DNA from: Geodermatophilus pulveris | Lineage (GTDB): Bacteria; Actinomycetota; Actinomycetes; Mycobacteriales; Geodermatophilaceae | Direction of reading: 5' to 3' | DNA: 64,000 nt | Assembly: GCF_900188375.1 (NCBI RefSeq) | Contig: NZ_FZOO01000008.1 | Coordinates: 156,160 to 220,159 of the forward strand | In this document: positions 47,132 to 56,600 of the stretch, one piece after another | Position numbering within the stretch: the stretch's first letter is position 1 | Layout of the letters: every line of letters starts with the position of its first letter | Program-made: the position numbers and the translations under genes | The notes under the pieces: model-generated | Database searches by the model: none | Told to the model about the DNA's origin: nothing | What the model saw: only the letters and a program-made list of their open reading frames with translations

Positions 47132-48495
47132 CCCGGCTGGTCGTCGTCGGCGCCGGGATCACCGGCCTGGCCGCCGCGTTCGAGTGGCGGTGCCGGCGCC
47201 CGGACGACGAGATCGTCGTCCTGGAGGCGGGGGACCGGGTCGGCGGGAAGGTGCACCGGGTCGAGCTGGCCGGGCAGTGGTACGACACCGGCCCGGAGGC
47301 CGTGCTCGCGCGGGTCCCCGAGGCGGTGCGGCTGGTCGAGCGGCTCGGGCTGGCCGACCGGCTGGTCGCCCCGGCCACCACGCAGGCCACCGTGGTGCTG
47401 CCCGACGGCCGGTTCCCGCTGCCGGCCGGCACGGTGCTCGGCGTCCCGGCGTCGGCCGAGGGGCTCGACGGGATCCTCACCCCGGCCGGGGTGGCCCGGG
47501 TGCACGCCGAGGCCGGCCTGCCGCCGCTGACGCTGGACGGCGACGTGGCGGTCGGCGCCCTGCTGCGCGCCCGGCTGGGCGACGAGGTGGTCGACCGGCT
47601 GGTGGAGCCGCTGCTCGGCGGCGTCTACGCGGGGCGGGCCGACGAGCTGTCCCTGCAGGCCACGATGCCGCAGCTGGCCGCGCAGCTGCCCGCCGCCGGG
47701 TCGGTGCTCGCCGCGGCCGCCGCCGCCCGCGACGCCGGCGCGCGCAGCCGCTTCGACACCGGCACCCCCGTGTTCGTCACCGTCGCCGACGGCATCGGCT
47801 CGCTGCCGGCCGCACTGGTGGCCGCCTCGGGCGCCGACGTCCGGCTGCGCACCCCGGCCCACGGCCTGACCCGGACGGCGACCGGCCTGGAGCTCTCGGT
47901 CGGCCGGGGGGACGCACCCGAGCGGCTGGCCGCGGACGCCGTCCTGGTCACCGCGCCGGCCGGCAAGGCCGCCCGGCTGCTGGCCGGGGTCGCGCCCGGC
48001 GCGGTCGAGCCGCTGCGGGGCATCCCGTACGCCTCGATGGCCGTGGTCGCGATGGCCTTCCCGGCGCAGGAGGTGGCCCCCGGGTCCGGGCTGCTGGTGC
48101 CGCCGGTGACCGGCCGGCTGGTCAAGGGGGTGACCGTCTCCTCCCGCAAGTGGCCGCACCTCGCGCCCGGCGGGCACCTGCTGGTCCGCTCCTCGGTGGG
48201 CCGGTACGGCGAGGAGCACCAGCTGCAGCGGGACGACGACGACCTGGCCGCGGCCGTGGTCGCCGACGTCGCCGACCTGCTGCAGCTGTCCCGGCCCGAG
48301 CCGGTGGCCACCCGGGTCGTGCGCTGGGGCGGCGGGCTGCCGCAGTACCTGGTGGGCCACCCGGCGCGGGTGGCGGCGGTCCGTGCCGCCGTCACCGCGG
48401 TGCCGGGGCTGGGGATCGCCGGGGCGGCGTTCGGCGGGGTGGGCGTGCCGGCGTGCATCCGCGACGCGCAGCGGGCCGTCGACGCGCTGCTGTGA
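47128..48495 (+). CDS. hemG: Coproporphyrinogen III oxidase (HemG/HemY-type FAD enzyme)
   Basis: A 455-residue flavin amine-oxidase-fold enzyme. The N-terminal dinucleotide motif is VVVGAGITGLAAAFE; the FAD-binding EAGDRVGGKV follows at about 34-43; GVYAGRADELSLQATMP is the HemG-type substrate block; and GIAGAAFGGVGVPACI closes the FAD site near the C-terminus. In monoderm bacteria that have HemQ, this enzyme oxidises coproporphyrinogen III rather than protoporphyrinogen. Its GTG start codon is provided by the repeat. Confidence 0.9.
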   Translation: MTRLVVVGAGITGLAAAFEWRCRRPDDEIVVLEAGDRVGGKVHRVELAGQWYDTGPEAVLARVPEAVRLVERLGLADRLVAPATTQATVVLPDGRFPLPAGTVLGVPASAEGLDGILTPAGVARVHAEAGLPPLTLDGDVAVGALLRARLGDEVVDRLVEPLLGGVYAGRADELSLQATMPQLAAQLPAAGSVLAAAAAARDAGARSRFDTGTPVFVTVADGIGSLPAALVAASGADVRLRTPAHGLTRTATGLELSVGRGDAPERLAADAVLVTAPAGKAARLLAGVAPGAVEPLRGIPYASMAVVAMAFPAQEVAPGSGLLVPPVTGRLVKGVTVSSRKWPHLAPGGHLLVRSSVGRYGEEHQLQRDDDDLAAAVVADVADLLQLSRPEPVATRVVRWGGGLPQYLVGHPARVAAVRAAVTAVPGLGIAGAAFGGVGVPACIRDAQRAVDALL

Positions 48496-48556
48496 GCGTG
48501 CCCGACGCCACGGTGGCGGTCGGCATGGCGGCGGGACGGGGGCCGTTGCACCTGCC

Positions 48557-48703
48557 GTGACCGTGCACCACCCCGTCCGTCCTGTCCTCCGACCCTCACG
48601 CTGCCTGCGCCACCACGTCTGGATGGCCGCCTGCGGCGACTGCCGCGACGCGCACGCCGCGTCCGTCCGGGGCCAGCGGGACACCGCTCCGGCGACCCGC
48701 TGA
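48557..48703 (+). CDS. Candidate small Cys/His protein between hemG and hemQ
   Basis: A 48-codon frame starting at GTG 48557. The protein has CLRHHVWMAACGDCRDAH: C-x3-H (Cys16, His20) and CxxC (Cys26, Cys29), a compact metal-knuckle pattern unlikely to be random. The N-terminal half is Pro/Arg-rich. No strong ribosome-binding site is visible. No function assigned. If not coding, this 283 bp gap is only the hemQ leader. Confidence 0.4.
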   Translation: MTVHHPVRPVLRPSRCLRHHVWMAACGDCRDAHAASVRGQRDTAPATR

Positions 48704-48778
48704 CACCTGCCGCCGCCGCCCGCCCCCGGACCGGCGGGCGGCGGTGGACCGGCACCACCGACGGGGGATGATGGGTCC

Positions 48779-49495
48779 ATGAGCGAGCAGACCGACCAGC
48801 GCAGCATCGGCAAGCGCGCGAACGAGCTCAACGCCACCATCCGCTACACGATGTGGTCGGTGTTCCGGCTGGCCCGCCCGCTGGGCGAGCAGCAGCGCAC
48901 CGGGATCGCCGACGAGGTGCAGGGCCTGCTCGACGAGCTGGCCGGCAAGGACGTCGTCGTCCGCGGCACCTACGACGTGAGCGGCCTGCGGGCCGACGCC
49001 GACCTGATGGTCTGGTGGCACTCCTCGACGCCCGAGGCGCTGCAGGAGGCCTACACCCGGCTGCGCCGCACCGCGCTGGGCCGGCACCTGGAGCCGGTCT
49101 GGTCGCAGATGGCCCTGCACCGGCCCGCGGAGTTCAACCGCAGCCACATCCCGGCGTTCCTGGCCGACGAGCAGCCGCGCCGCTACGTGTGCGTCTACCC
49201 CTTCGTGCGGTCCTACGAGTGGTACCTGCTGCCCGACGAGGAGCGCCGGGCGATGCTCACCGAGCACGGCCAGATGGCCCGCGGCTACCCCGACGTCCGG
49301 GCCAACACGGTGGCCTCCTTCGCCCTCGGCGACTACGAGTGGCTGCTGGCCTTCGAGGCCGACGAGCTGCACCGGATCGTCGACCTGATGCGCGACCTGC
49401 GGGCCTCGACCGCGCGGCGGCACGTCCGCGAGGAGGTGCCGTTCTACACCGGCGTCCGCAAGCCCGTGGCCGAGCTGGTCGCCGACCTCCCCTGA
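48779..49495 (+). CDS. hemQ: Coproheme decarboxylase (HemQ, chlorite-dismutase family)
   Basis: A 238-residue protein with the HemQ pattern: [58 protein letters not shown], and the haem-binding [13 protein letters not shown] with the axial His. It removes two propionate carboxyls from coproheme to give haem b, the final step of the coproporphyrin pathway. ATG 48779 begins the homologous [17 protein letters not shown]. It is convergent with msrB. Confidence 0.93.
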   Translation: MSEQTDQRSIGKRANELNATIRYTMWSVFRLARPLGEQQRTGIADEVQGLLDELAGKDVVVRGTYDVSGLRADADLMVWWHSSTPEALQEAYTRLRRTALGRHLEPVWSQMALHRPAEFNRSHIPAFLADEQPRRYVCVYPFVRSYEWYLLPDEERRAMLTEHGQMARGYPDVRANTVASFALGDYEWLLAFEADELHRIVDLMRDLRASTARRHVREEVPFYTGVRKPVAELVADLP

Positions 49496-49505
49496 CGCGA
49501 GGGGC

Positions 49506-49928
49506 TCAGCCCTCCGCGGGCTCCAGGCGGATGCTCACCGAGTTGATGCAGTAGCGGTCGCCGGTGGGGGTCTGCGGGGCGTCCTCGAAGACGTGCCCGA
49601 GGTGGCTGTGGCAGCTGCCGCACAGCACCTCGGTGCGGACCATCCCGAAGGCGCGGTCCTCGCGGAGCACCACGTTGTCGGCGGACGTCGGCTCGTAGAA
49701 CGACGGCCACCCGCAGTGCGAGTCGAACTTCGTCTCCGAGCGGAACAGCTCGGCGCCGCAGGCACGGCAGCTGTAGACGCCCTGCGTCCTCGTGTCGACG
49801 TACTCGCCGGTCCAGGGCCGCTCGGTGCCGGCCTGGCGCAGCACGGCGTACTCCTCCGGCGACAGCTGGGCCCGCCACTCCTCGTCGCTCCTGGTGACCC
49901 GGGGCTGGTTCTGCGCGGACGTGGTCAT
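49506..49928 (-). CDS. msrB: Peptide-methionine (R)-S-oxide reductase
   Basis: A 140-residue MsrB repairing oxidised methionine in the cytosol. Two CxxC zinc pairs (CRACG; CGSCHSH), the [11 protein letters not shown] block and the catalytic Cys in [10 protein letters not shown] are present. The ATG at 49928 follows GGAGGGC closely. Gap to hemQ is 10 bp on convergent strands. M. tuberculosis msrB (Rv2674) is likewise near hemQ. Confidence 0.94.
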   Translation of the reverse strand: MTTSAQNQPRVTRSDEEWRAQLSPEEYAVLRQAGTERPWTGEYVDTRTQGVYSCRACGAELFRSETKFDSHCGWPSFYEPTSADNVVLREDRAFGMVRTEVLCGSCHSHLGHVFEDAPQTPTGDRYCINSVSIRLEPAEG

Positions 49929-49961
49929 GCCCTCCACGGTACGAGCCGCCCGCCAGCGCGG

Positions 49962-50617
49962 TCAGCGCCCCAGGCCGGCCTCCCGCGCCCGGACGATGGC
50001 CTGGGCCCGGTCGGTGACCTGAAGCTTCGCCAGCACGTTGGACACGTTGTTGCGCACCGTCTTCGGCGACAGGTACAGCGTCGCGGCGATCTGCGCGTTG
50101 GACCGCCCCGCGGCCACCAAGTCCAGGACCTCCCGCTCGCGGGCGGTCAGCTGGGGGAACGCCGTCTCCGGCCCGGTCGGCCCGGCGGCGAAGAACTCGG
50201 CGATCCGCCGCGCCAGCGCCGCCCCGAACACCGCCCCGCCGGAGGCGACCGTGGTGATCGCGCGGACCACCTCCTCCTGGTCGGCGCCCTCGAGCAGGTA
50301 GCCGCGGGCCCCGGCGCGGACGGCGGCGAACACGGTGCCGTCGTCCTCGCTCATGGTCAGCACGACGACCCCGACGGACGGCGACTCCGTGGCGACCCGC
50401 CGGGTGGCCTCGATCCCGTCCAGCACCGGCATCTGCACGTCCATCACCACGACGTCGGGCTGCTCGTGGCGGGCCAGCGCCACCGCGGCCGCGCCGTCGG
50501 CCGCGGTGCCGACCACCACCAGCCCGGGCACCGAGCCGAGCAGCGCGGCCAGCCCGTCGCGGTACACGGGTGGTCGTCGACGACCAGCACCCGGATCGGC
50601 TCCTCAGCGCCCTCCAC
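49962..50617 (-). pseudogene. NarL/LuxR-type response regulator with a -1 frameshift
   Basis: The start GTG 50617 gives EEPIRVLVVDDHP, the receiver start with its acidic pair; then the reading continues one frame off with YRDGLAALLGSVPG. One base is missing in the CCG-GTG junction at about 50567-50569. The rest is intact: phosphoacceptor in PDVVVMDVQMP, and a GerE helix-turn-helix LTAREREVLDLVAAGRSNAQI...LSPKTVRNNVSNVLAKL. If repaired it would be 218 residues, normal for the family. A shorter protein from an internal GTG at 50567 would lack the acidic pocket. It overlaps the kinase end by 14 bp. Confidence 0.8.
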
Positions 50618-52748
50618 CGGCACCCCCTCCGTCCGCGGGCAGCACCGCCCGCACCACCGTGCCCCCGGACGCCGGGCACTCCACCGCGCAGCGGCCGCCG
50701 AGCTCGGCCCCCCGCTCGCGCAGGGACACCAGCCCCACCCCGGCGGGGGCGTCCGGGGCGATGCCGACGCCGTCGTCGGCGACGGCCACCACCAGCGCGC
50801 CGTCGTCCTGCCGTCCCAGCGTGACCCGCACCCGCCGCGCCGACGCGTGCCGGGCCACGTTGGCCAGCGCCTCCGACGCGATCCGGTAGGCGGCGACCTC
50901 CACCGCCGCCGGGAGGTCGGCGGGGTCGCCGGCCTCGACGGTCACCGCGACCCGGGCGCGAGCAGCCGCTCGGCCTGCTGGCGCACCGCGCCGGCCAGGC
51001 CGAGGTCGTCCAGGGCCGGCGGGCGCAGGTCGTGCACCAGCCGGCGGACGTCGGCCAGCGCGGCGGCGACGTCGTCGCGGACCTGGCGCAGCACCCGGTC
51101 GGACTCCTCGGGCCGGGTCGCGGCCAGGTTGCGCGCGGTGTCTATGCGCAGGACGACGGCACCGAGCGCCGGCCCCAGGCCGTCGTGCAGGTCCCGGCGC
51201 AACCGGCGGCGCTCCTCCTCGCGCGCGGCGACCAGCTGCTCGCGGCTGTGCTGCAGCTGGGCGGCCAGCGAGCTGGCGCGCGCGGCCGCGGCGGCCTGCC
51301 GGACGACGTCGGCGAGCAGCCGCTCGTCGCGGGTGACCAGCTGCGCGCGGACCCCGTCCCGGGGGAGCAGCAGCCGGCCGACCTCCTCGCCGCGGTAGGC
51401 GATCGTCAGCGACTGCACCGTGGCGGGGCGGCGGCCGTGCTCGGCCAGCACCCGCCCGCCGCCGGCCTGCTCCACCTCCACGCCGACGTAGGGCGAGCGG
51501 AAGGCCTCGGCCACGCCCGCGGCGATGGCCATGAGCTGCTCCTCGGCCCCGTCGGTGCGCTCCAGCCGCTCGGCCGGGCCGGAGACCACCCGGTACGGGT
51601 CCTCCCGCTCGCCGAGCACCCACCGGCGGACCAGCCGCCACAGCGGCGCGCGCAGGGGCAGGTAGACGGCGGCGACCACCAGCAGGGTCAGCAGCGTGGC
51701 GTCGCGTTCCCCGAGCCGGTCGCCGGGCAGCGCGCCGGCGGCGCCGACCACCGCGAGGTCCAGCAGCACGACGCCGACGCCGAGGACCCCGTAGACCACG
51801 GTGCCGCCGAGCAGCCGGTCGATGTCGACCGCGCGCGGCCGCAGGATGCCGACGGCGACGGCGACGGCGGTCCCGGTCAGCGCCACGGCGACCGACAGGG
51901 CGGCGGTGCTCGGGTCACCGGGCAGCAGCAGGGTCGAGAGCATGACCAGCAGGTCGACGACGGCCGCCCACAGCAGCCAGCGCAGCCGCCGCCGGTCCTC
52001 GCCCCGCGCCCGCCGGTACCGGGCGACGACCGAGGCCGCCGGGACGACGATGCCCAGGACCGCGACGGGGAAGGCGACCCGCAGCAGGGACAGCGCCACG
52101 TCGGCCGGCAGCGGGAGGGTGGTGAGGTCGAGGTCCAGCGCCCGGTAGGCCTCCGGGTGCCGGTGCCCTCCCGGGAGAAGGCGACCTCCGAGGGGACGAC
52201 GAGCAGCAGCAGGACGTGCAGCGCGGTCGAGGCGAGGCTGGCCACGGCGAGCGGCGCCACCGGCCGGAGGGGAGCCGGCCGTACGGGTAGAGCAGGAGGA
52301 GCAGCGGCAGGCCGAGCAGCAGCGCCGCGCCGAGCCGCTCGACCGTCCAGAACGCCAGGCTCGCGCCGGCCAGCGGCGGGTCGTGGCGCAGCGCGTGGGT
52401 GACCCACGCGTCGGCCAGCCCGTCCACCGCCCACAGCAGGCCGGTGCCGGCCAGGACCCAGGAGACGGCGTTGCGCGGGGCCCGGAGGAGCAGCAGCGCC
52501 GCCGGGACGGCGAGGGCCACGCCGGGCAGGGTGACCGGCCAGCCGGCACTTCGGCCCAGCCCCTCCCGGAACTCCTCGGGGGTCACCACGTCCAGCACGG
52601 CAGCGGCGAGCGAGGCGCCCAGGGCGACCCCGAGGACCGTCCAGGCGGCGGCCCTCCGGCGCCATGACCGCCCGGGCAGCCCGCGGGGCGCCGCCTCGGC
52701 GACCGGCGGCGCGGCGCTCGGCCCGGCCACCGGGATGCCCACCTGCAC
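50604..52748 (-). pseudogene. Sensor histidine kinase (HisKA_3 type) with three -1 frameshifts
   Basis: From GTG 52748 the frame encodes an N-terminal membrane block (AWTVLGVALGASLAAAVLDV and further helices). It breaks near 52256 after YPYGRLPSGRW, again near 52172 after EVAFSREG, and near 50958 after QAERLL. Each break restores with one added base. The pieces give a 7TM-like sensor, a linker, the phosphoacceptor RRRLRRDLHDGLGPAL and an ATPase with VADDGVGI. Repaired length about 715. Partner of the broken response regulator. Divergent from the membrane protein gene at 52924. Confidence 0.8.
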
Positions 52749-52923
52749 GCGCAGATCCTCACCTGCCGGCGTCCCGCCCGTCACGGGGCGGCTGTCCCGT
52801 GTCACCCGGGACACCGACCGTGACCGGATCGAGGGCGCCGGGCCCTGGGTGCCCGGGACGCGTCCCCGCGACGGTCCTCCCAGCCGGTGCACAGGGCACC
52901 GCGACGACACGACGGAGGACCAG

Positions 52924-53571
52924 ATGTCCCTCAGCAGCAACCCCGCCCCCGCCCGCACCGACGCCCCGGTCGGGGCCCCCGGGGCCACGGCGGCGCCGGC
53001 CGTCGCGGCCCGGCTGGTCCGCCGGGTCGGGATCGCCGTCGCCGCCGGCGCCGGCTCCTGGGCCGCCGCCGTGGCCGCGCTCGGGACGACGCCGCCGGCC
53101 GGCACCTGGCAGGCGGCGGTGGTGAACGTCGCCGCCTTCGCCTTCCAGCTGGGCCTGGCGTTCCTGGTGACCGCGCAGCTGCGCACCGGGGCCATCGGGA
53201 CCGGCCGGCTGGCCCGGGGCCTGCTGCACGTGGAGCACGGCCTCCTGACGGTGGCCATGGTGTCGTCGCTGATGTGGGCGTTCACGCCCGGGCTCTACGA
53301 CACCGGGTTCTTCTTCGTCATCGACCTGTTCTGGCCGCTGTCCATGCTGGGCATGGCCGCGCTCGGGGTCCGGATCGCCATCGCCGGCCGGTGGCGCGGT
53401 GCAGCCCGGTTCTGGCCGCTGGTCGCCGAGAGCTGGGGGCCGGTCGTCGTCCCGACCGCGTTCCTGCTGCCCGCCGTCACCCAGTACGTCGGGGCCGCGC
53501 ACCTGCTGGTCGGCTACGTCGCGCTCGGCGTCCTGCTGTTCCTCCGCCCGGAGCTGACCGGGGCCCGCTGA
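52924..53571 (+). CDS. Uncharacterised polytopic membrane protein
   Basis: A 215-residue protein with about six hydrophobic segments: VAVAAGAGSWAAAVAALG-like, WQAAVVNVAAFAFQLGLAFL, HVEHGLLTVAMVSSLMWAF, TGFFFVIDLFWPLSMLGMAA, VVVPTAFLLPAVTQYVG and LLVGYVALGVLLFL. A good ribosome-binding site (GGAGG) precedes ATG 52924. No family recognised. It is divergent from the broken two-component kinase across 175 bp, so it may once have been its target. Confidence 0.75.
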   Translation: MSLSSNPAPARTDAPVGAPGATAAPAVAARLVRRVGIAVAAGAGSWAAAVAALGTTPPAGTWQAAVVNVAAFAFQLGLAFLVTAQLRTGAIGTGRLARGLLHVEHGLLTVAMVSSLMWAFTPGLYDTGFFFVIDLFWPLSMLGMAALGVRIAIAGRWRGAARFWPLVAESWGPVVVPTAFLLPAVTQYVGAAHLLVGYVALGVLLFLRPELTGAR

Positions 53572-53643
53572 GCCGGCGGCCGCGCCTCGCCACCCCGTGA
53601 CCCGGGTGGCGGGGCGCCGTCGTGCGCGGCGGAGACTGGCCGG

Positions 53644-54096
53644 GTGCCCGAGCAGCTCGACGACGTCTGGTTCACCCGCGACCTGCCCGTGCTGCGGGCG
53701 ATCGCCCGGCTGGTCGACGGGTCGGAGCACGGCGGCAACCCGTACCTGGGGCAGGTGGTGCCGGCCAGCGGGCTGCCCAAGCCGCAGGTGGCGGCGGCGG
53801 CGCGGGCGCTGGTGTCGGCGGGCTACGTCGAGGCGCTGACCAACTACGCCGGCGAGATCGTGCGGTTCACCGGCATCTCGGCCGAGGCGCGGCGGCTGGC
53901 CGGGCTGTGGCCGACGCCGCAGGGGGAGTGGGAGCGGCTGGTCGAGCAGCTCACCGCGCGGGCGTCGAACGCGCCGACCGACGTCGAGCGGGCCCGGTGG
54001 CGGGCCCTGGCCGAGGCGGCGACGTCACTCGGGCCGGACGACGGCGCGCTGCTCATGTCGGCGCTCATCGGGGGCTACGTGCCGCGGGCCCGGTGA
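53644..54096 (+). CDS. Winged-helix-like hypothetical protein
   Basis: A 150-residue protein. The middle reads VVPASGLPKPQVAAAARALV followed by SAGYVEAL: a helix-turn-helix and wing-like arrangement. An N-terminal helix with RAIARLVDGSEHGGN and a C-terminal helical half complete it. This layout is seen in many actinobacterial MarR/ArsR-like regulators, but the DNA-binding call is tentative. GTG 53644. A strong terminator follows 14 bp after the stop. Confidence 0.6.
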   Translation: MPEQLDDVWFTRDLPVLRAIARLVDGSEHGGNPYLGQVVPASGLPKPQVAAAARALVSAGYVEALTNYAGEIVRFTGISAEARRLAGLWPTPQGEWERLVEQLTARASNAPTDVERARWRALAEAATSLGPDDGALLMSALIGGYVPRAR

Positions 54097-54109
54097 CCCC
54101 CGGGAACGG

Positions 54110-54146
54110 CAGCGCCCCCGCCCGGCTGAGCCGGACGGGGGCGCTG
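54110..54146. terminator. Bidirectional terminator
   Basis: Stem of 17 bp with one mismatch, starting CAGCGCCCCCG and ending CGGGGGCGCTG, with a 3-base TGA loop. It serves the winged-helix gene and the convergent cold-shock gene, which ends 14 bp later. Confidence 0.8.
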
Positions 54147-54159
54147 TGCTGATCGGGGA

Positions 54160-54363
54160 TCAGACGGGGTTGACGTTCGCCGCCTGGGGGCCCTTCTGGC
54201 CCTGCTCGATGTCGAACGAGATGCGCTGGCCTTCGTCGAGCGAGCGGTACCCGCTGGTCTGGATGGCCGAGTAGTGGACGAACACGTCCGGCCCACCGCC
54301 GTCAGGGGTGGCGAAGCCGAACCCCTTCTCCGCGTTGAACCACTTGACAGTTCCTTCGGGCAT
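54160..54363 (-). CDS. Cold-shock protein (CspA family)
   Basis: A 67-residue cold-shock-domain protein: [19 protein letters not shown] contains RNP1 (KGFGFA) and VFVHYSAI contains RNP2 (VFVHY). It binds single-stranded RNA and acts as a chaperone of RNA structure. ATG is preceded by AGGAGCGAGCA. The 230 bp upstream are free of genes on this strand and hold its leader and promoter. Standard length. Confidence 0.95.
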   Translation of the reverse strand: MPEGTVKWFNAEKGFGFATPDGGGPDVFVHYSAIQTSGYRSLDEGQRISFDIEQGQKGPQAANVNPV

Positions 54364-54595
54364 TGCTCGCTCCTAGCTGAGGTGGTGCATCGGGGTCCTG
54401 CCATAGCGCAGAGGCCTTCCCGACGCGGACGACCATAGCCGCACAACGGCGTCCGCGGGGCGCTGGGGCCGGTCCGTCTTCGCCGTCGGCGACCTTGCGG
54501 TGATCCTGCGGCTCCCCGCGCGGCGGCCTGCGGAGCGGCCCGGATCGTCGTCCGTGCCGGGAGGGACCCGGCGAGCCGAGGAACGGACGCCCGCC

Positions 54596-54838
54596 ATGAC
54601 CGCCGCCCCGCTGACCACCGAACCCCTCGTCCTGGTCGACGTCGTGGACCTCGCCGAGGCCGACCTGGACGCCGACCTGGCCGAGCGCCTGGTGCTCACC
54701 GGCGCGGTGGCGCCGCGCGCGGACGTCCCCGCCACCGCGGCCGAGGCGATCGCGCTCGCCCGCAGCATCCGCGGCGCCGGTGCGGCGGCGCTCGTCGTGC
54801 ACGCCCTGGGCGGCCGGGCCGCCGCGCTCGCCCGCTGA
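54596..54838 (+). CDS. Small hypothetical protein
   Basis: An 80-residue acidic/Ala-rich protein starting MTAAPLTTEPLVLVDVVDLA. No domain is recognised. The codon use fits neighbours, and a GAGGAAC lies about 13 bp ahead of ATG 54596. Divergent from cspA. Confidence 0.45.
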   Translation: MTAAPLTTEPLVLVDVVDLAEADLDADLAERLVLTGAVAPRADVPATAAEAIALARSIRGAGAAALVVHALGGRAAALAR

Positions 54839-55171
54839 CCCGCCCACTCCTGTCCGGGCACCCGTCACCTCCGCGGGGCCTGCCTCGCTGTAGGTGGGGA
54901 CGTGCCTCCCTCGGCCGGGTGGTCCGACCCGGGCCGACGCCGTCGGGCTGGCCCGGCGGCCGGTGACCAGCCTGCCGGTGGCCCGGGACGTCCGGCCGGA
55001 GGGGTGGACGGCGCGCTCGCTCGGCTGGGCGCTCTTCCACCGGTAGACCGCCGCTCGTCGAGGCCCCGCCGGATCTGTGGACGGGCGTCTGAGCTGGGGA
55101 TTCGCGTTGATCACGCCTGCCTGCCGCGGTGGACTTCGAACACGTGATCGAGCCGATGGGGAGGAGGTGTG
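54839..55171. other. Gap with a possible gene remnant
   Basis: About 330 bp. A 37-codon frame at 54933-55046 (ending ARSLGWALFHR, stop TAG) reads like the C-terminus of a lost protein with an ARDVRPEGW piece, but has no start. The rest shows no gene. Ends with GGGGAGGAGG, the ribosome-binding site of the HNH gene. Confidence 0.3.
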
Positions 55172-56469
55172 GTGGACGGCTTGTCGGACGCGCTGGACGC
55201 CCTGGCCGCGGAGGACCTCGCCCCGCTGTTCGGCCCGGCGCTGCTGGAGCGGCTGCGGCCGCTGCTGCTGGCGCAGAACCGCCTGGCGGCGGAGGTGGCC
55301 CGCACGGTCCGGGAGTGCGACGTGTCCGGGGCGGTGGAGCACGACGGGCTGAAGACGATGGGTCCCCGGTTGCGCGGGCACGCCCACCTGTCGGGTGCCG
55401 AGGCCGCCCGGGTGGTGCGCGCCGGCCGCGCGCTGGTGCACCTGCCTGTGATGGCGGCGGCGTTCGCCGCGGGGGAGGTGACCGGGGAGCAGGCCGCGGT
55501 GCTCGGCCGGATCGCCGAGCCGGGCAGGCTGGCGCTGGCCGCCGACCAGGGCGTGGGCGTGGCCGCGGTCGACGGGCTGCTCACCGGGCTGGCCCGCACC
55601 CGGCCGTATGCCGACACCGTCAGGGCGGTGCGGCACTACAGCGACCGCCTGGACGCCGACGGCCCGGAGCCCGATCCGACCGAGGGCCGGCGGTTGAGCA
55701 TCGTGCGGGACGCCGACGGGTCGGTCAGCTTCCGCGGCGATCTGGACGCCGTGGGCGGGGAGGAGTTCAGCACCGCGATCGAGGCCATCGTGCAGGCCGG
55801 CCGCACCGCCGCCGCCGCCGCCGCCGAGCGGACGCGCACCCAGCAGCAGGCTGACGCGCTGGTGCAGCTGTGCGACACCGCCCTGGCCGCCGGCGCCCTG
55901 CCGGTGCTGCGCGGGCACGAGCCGCAGGTGGTCGTCACGGTCGGCATCGGCGACCTCACCGACCCGGCGACCGGGGCGGCGCGGCACAGCTGGCCTCCGG
56001 CGCGCTGATCTCCGCGGCGCGGGCCCGCTGGCTGGCCTGCGACGGGGCCGTCACCCGGGTGGTGATGGGCCCGGACGGGATCCCGCTGGACCACGGCCGC
56101 GCCCTGCGCCTGGTCCCACCCTCGCTGCGCCGGGCGGTGGAGGTGCGTGACGGCGGCTGCGTGTTCACCGGCTGCGGTGCGCCCACTTGGTGGTGCGACG
56201 TGCACCACCTGCTGGAGTGGGCCAACGGTGGGGAGACCAGCCTGGCCAACTCCGCGCTGCTGTGCGAACGGCACCACACCAAGGTCCACCACGGCTTCCG
56301 CGTCGAACGTCAACCCGACGGGCAGTGGCACACCTGGAGCCCCGACGGCACCCGGATCTACACCGGACCCAGCGGCACCGGACCCAGCGGTACTGAACCG
56401 GGCGGAACCGGGCCGCCGCGCGGCAACGGACTAGGCGGAACCGGACCAGCGCTCACCACCGCCGCTTGA
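55172..56469 (+). pseudogene. DUF222/HNH endonuclease gene with a -1 frameshift
   Basis: The first frame gives a DUF222 region (AQNRLAAEVARTVRECDVSG; LSGAEAARVVRAG; FAAGEVTGEQAAVLGRI) up to DLTDPATGAAR and then stops. The second frame picks up LASGALISAARARWLACDG and ends with the HNH core RDGGCVFTGCGAP, WCDVHHLLEWANGG and CERHHTKVHHG. One base is missing near 55974-55978. Repaired it would be 432 residues. These multi-copy actinobacterial genes may be linked to mobile introns or defence, unproven. The C-terminal Gly/Thr/Pro tail is repetitive. Confidence 0.8.
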
Positions 56470-56488
56470 CCACTGCCGCTCCATCACC

Positions 56489-56515
56489 GCACCCGCACCC
56501 GCACCCGCACCCGCG
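56489..56515. repeat. Short GCACCC tandem repeat
   Basis: Four copies of a GCACCC-type hexamer in the gap of two convergent genes. Probably slippage product. Confidence 0.6.
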
Positions 56516-56600
56516 ACCGAGCCGGAGCCGACCCGCGCCCACACCGGGCACCGGGCCGGCTGCCGGCCGTCCGCGTGCGGGAGGGGGCGAGGCGGCCTGC

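Noticed and set aside
50604..52748. Programmed ribosomal frameshifting as explanation of the kinase breaks
   Set aside because: Three separate shifts without slippery heptamers or a shared motif do not fit programmed frameshifting.
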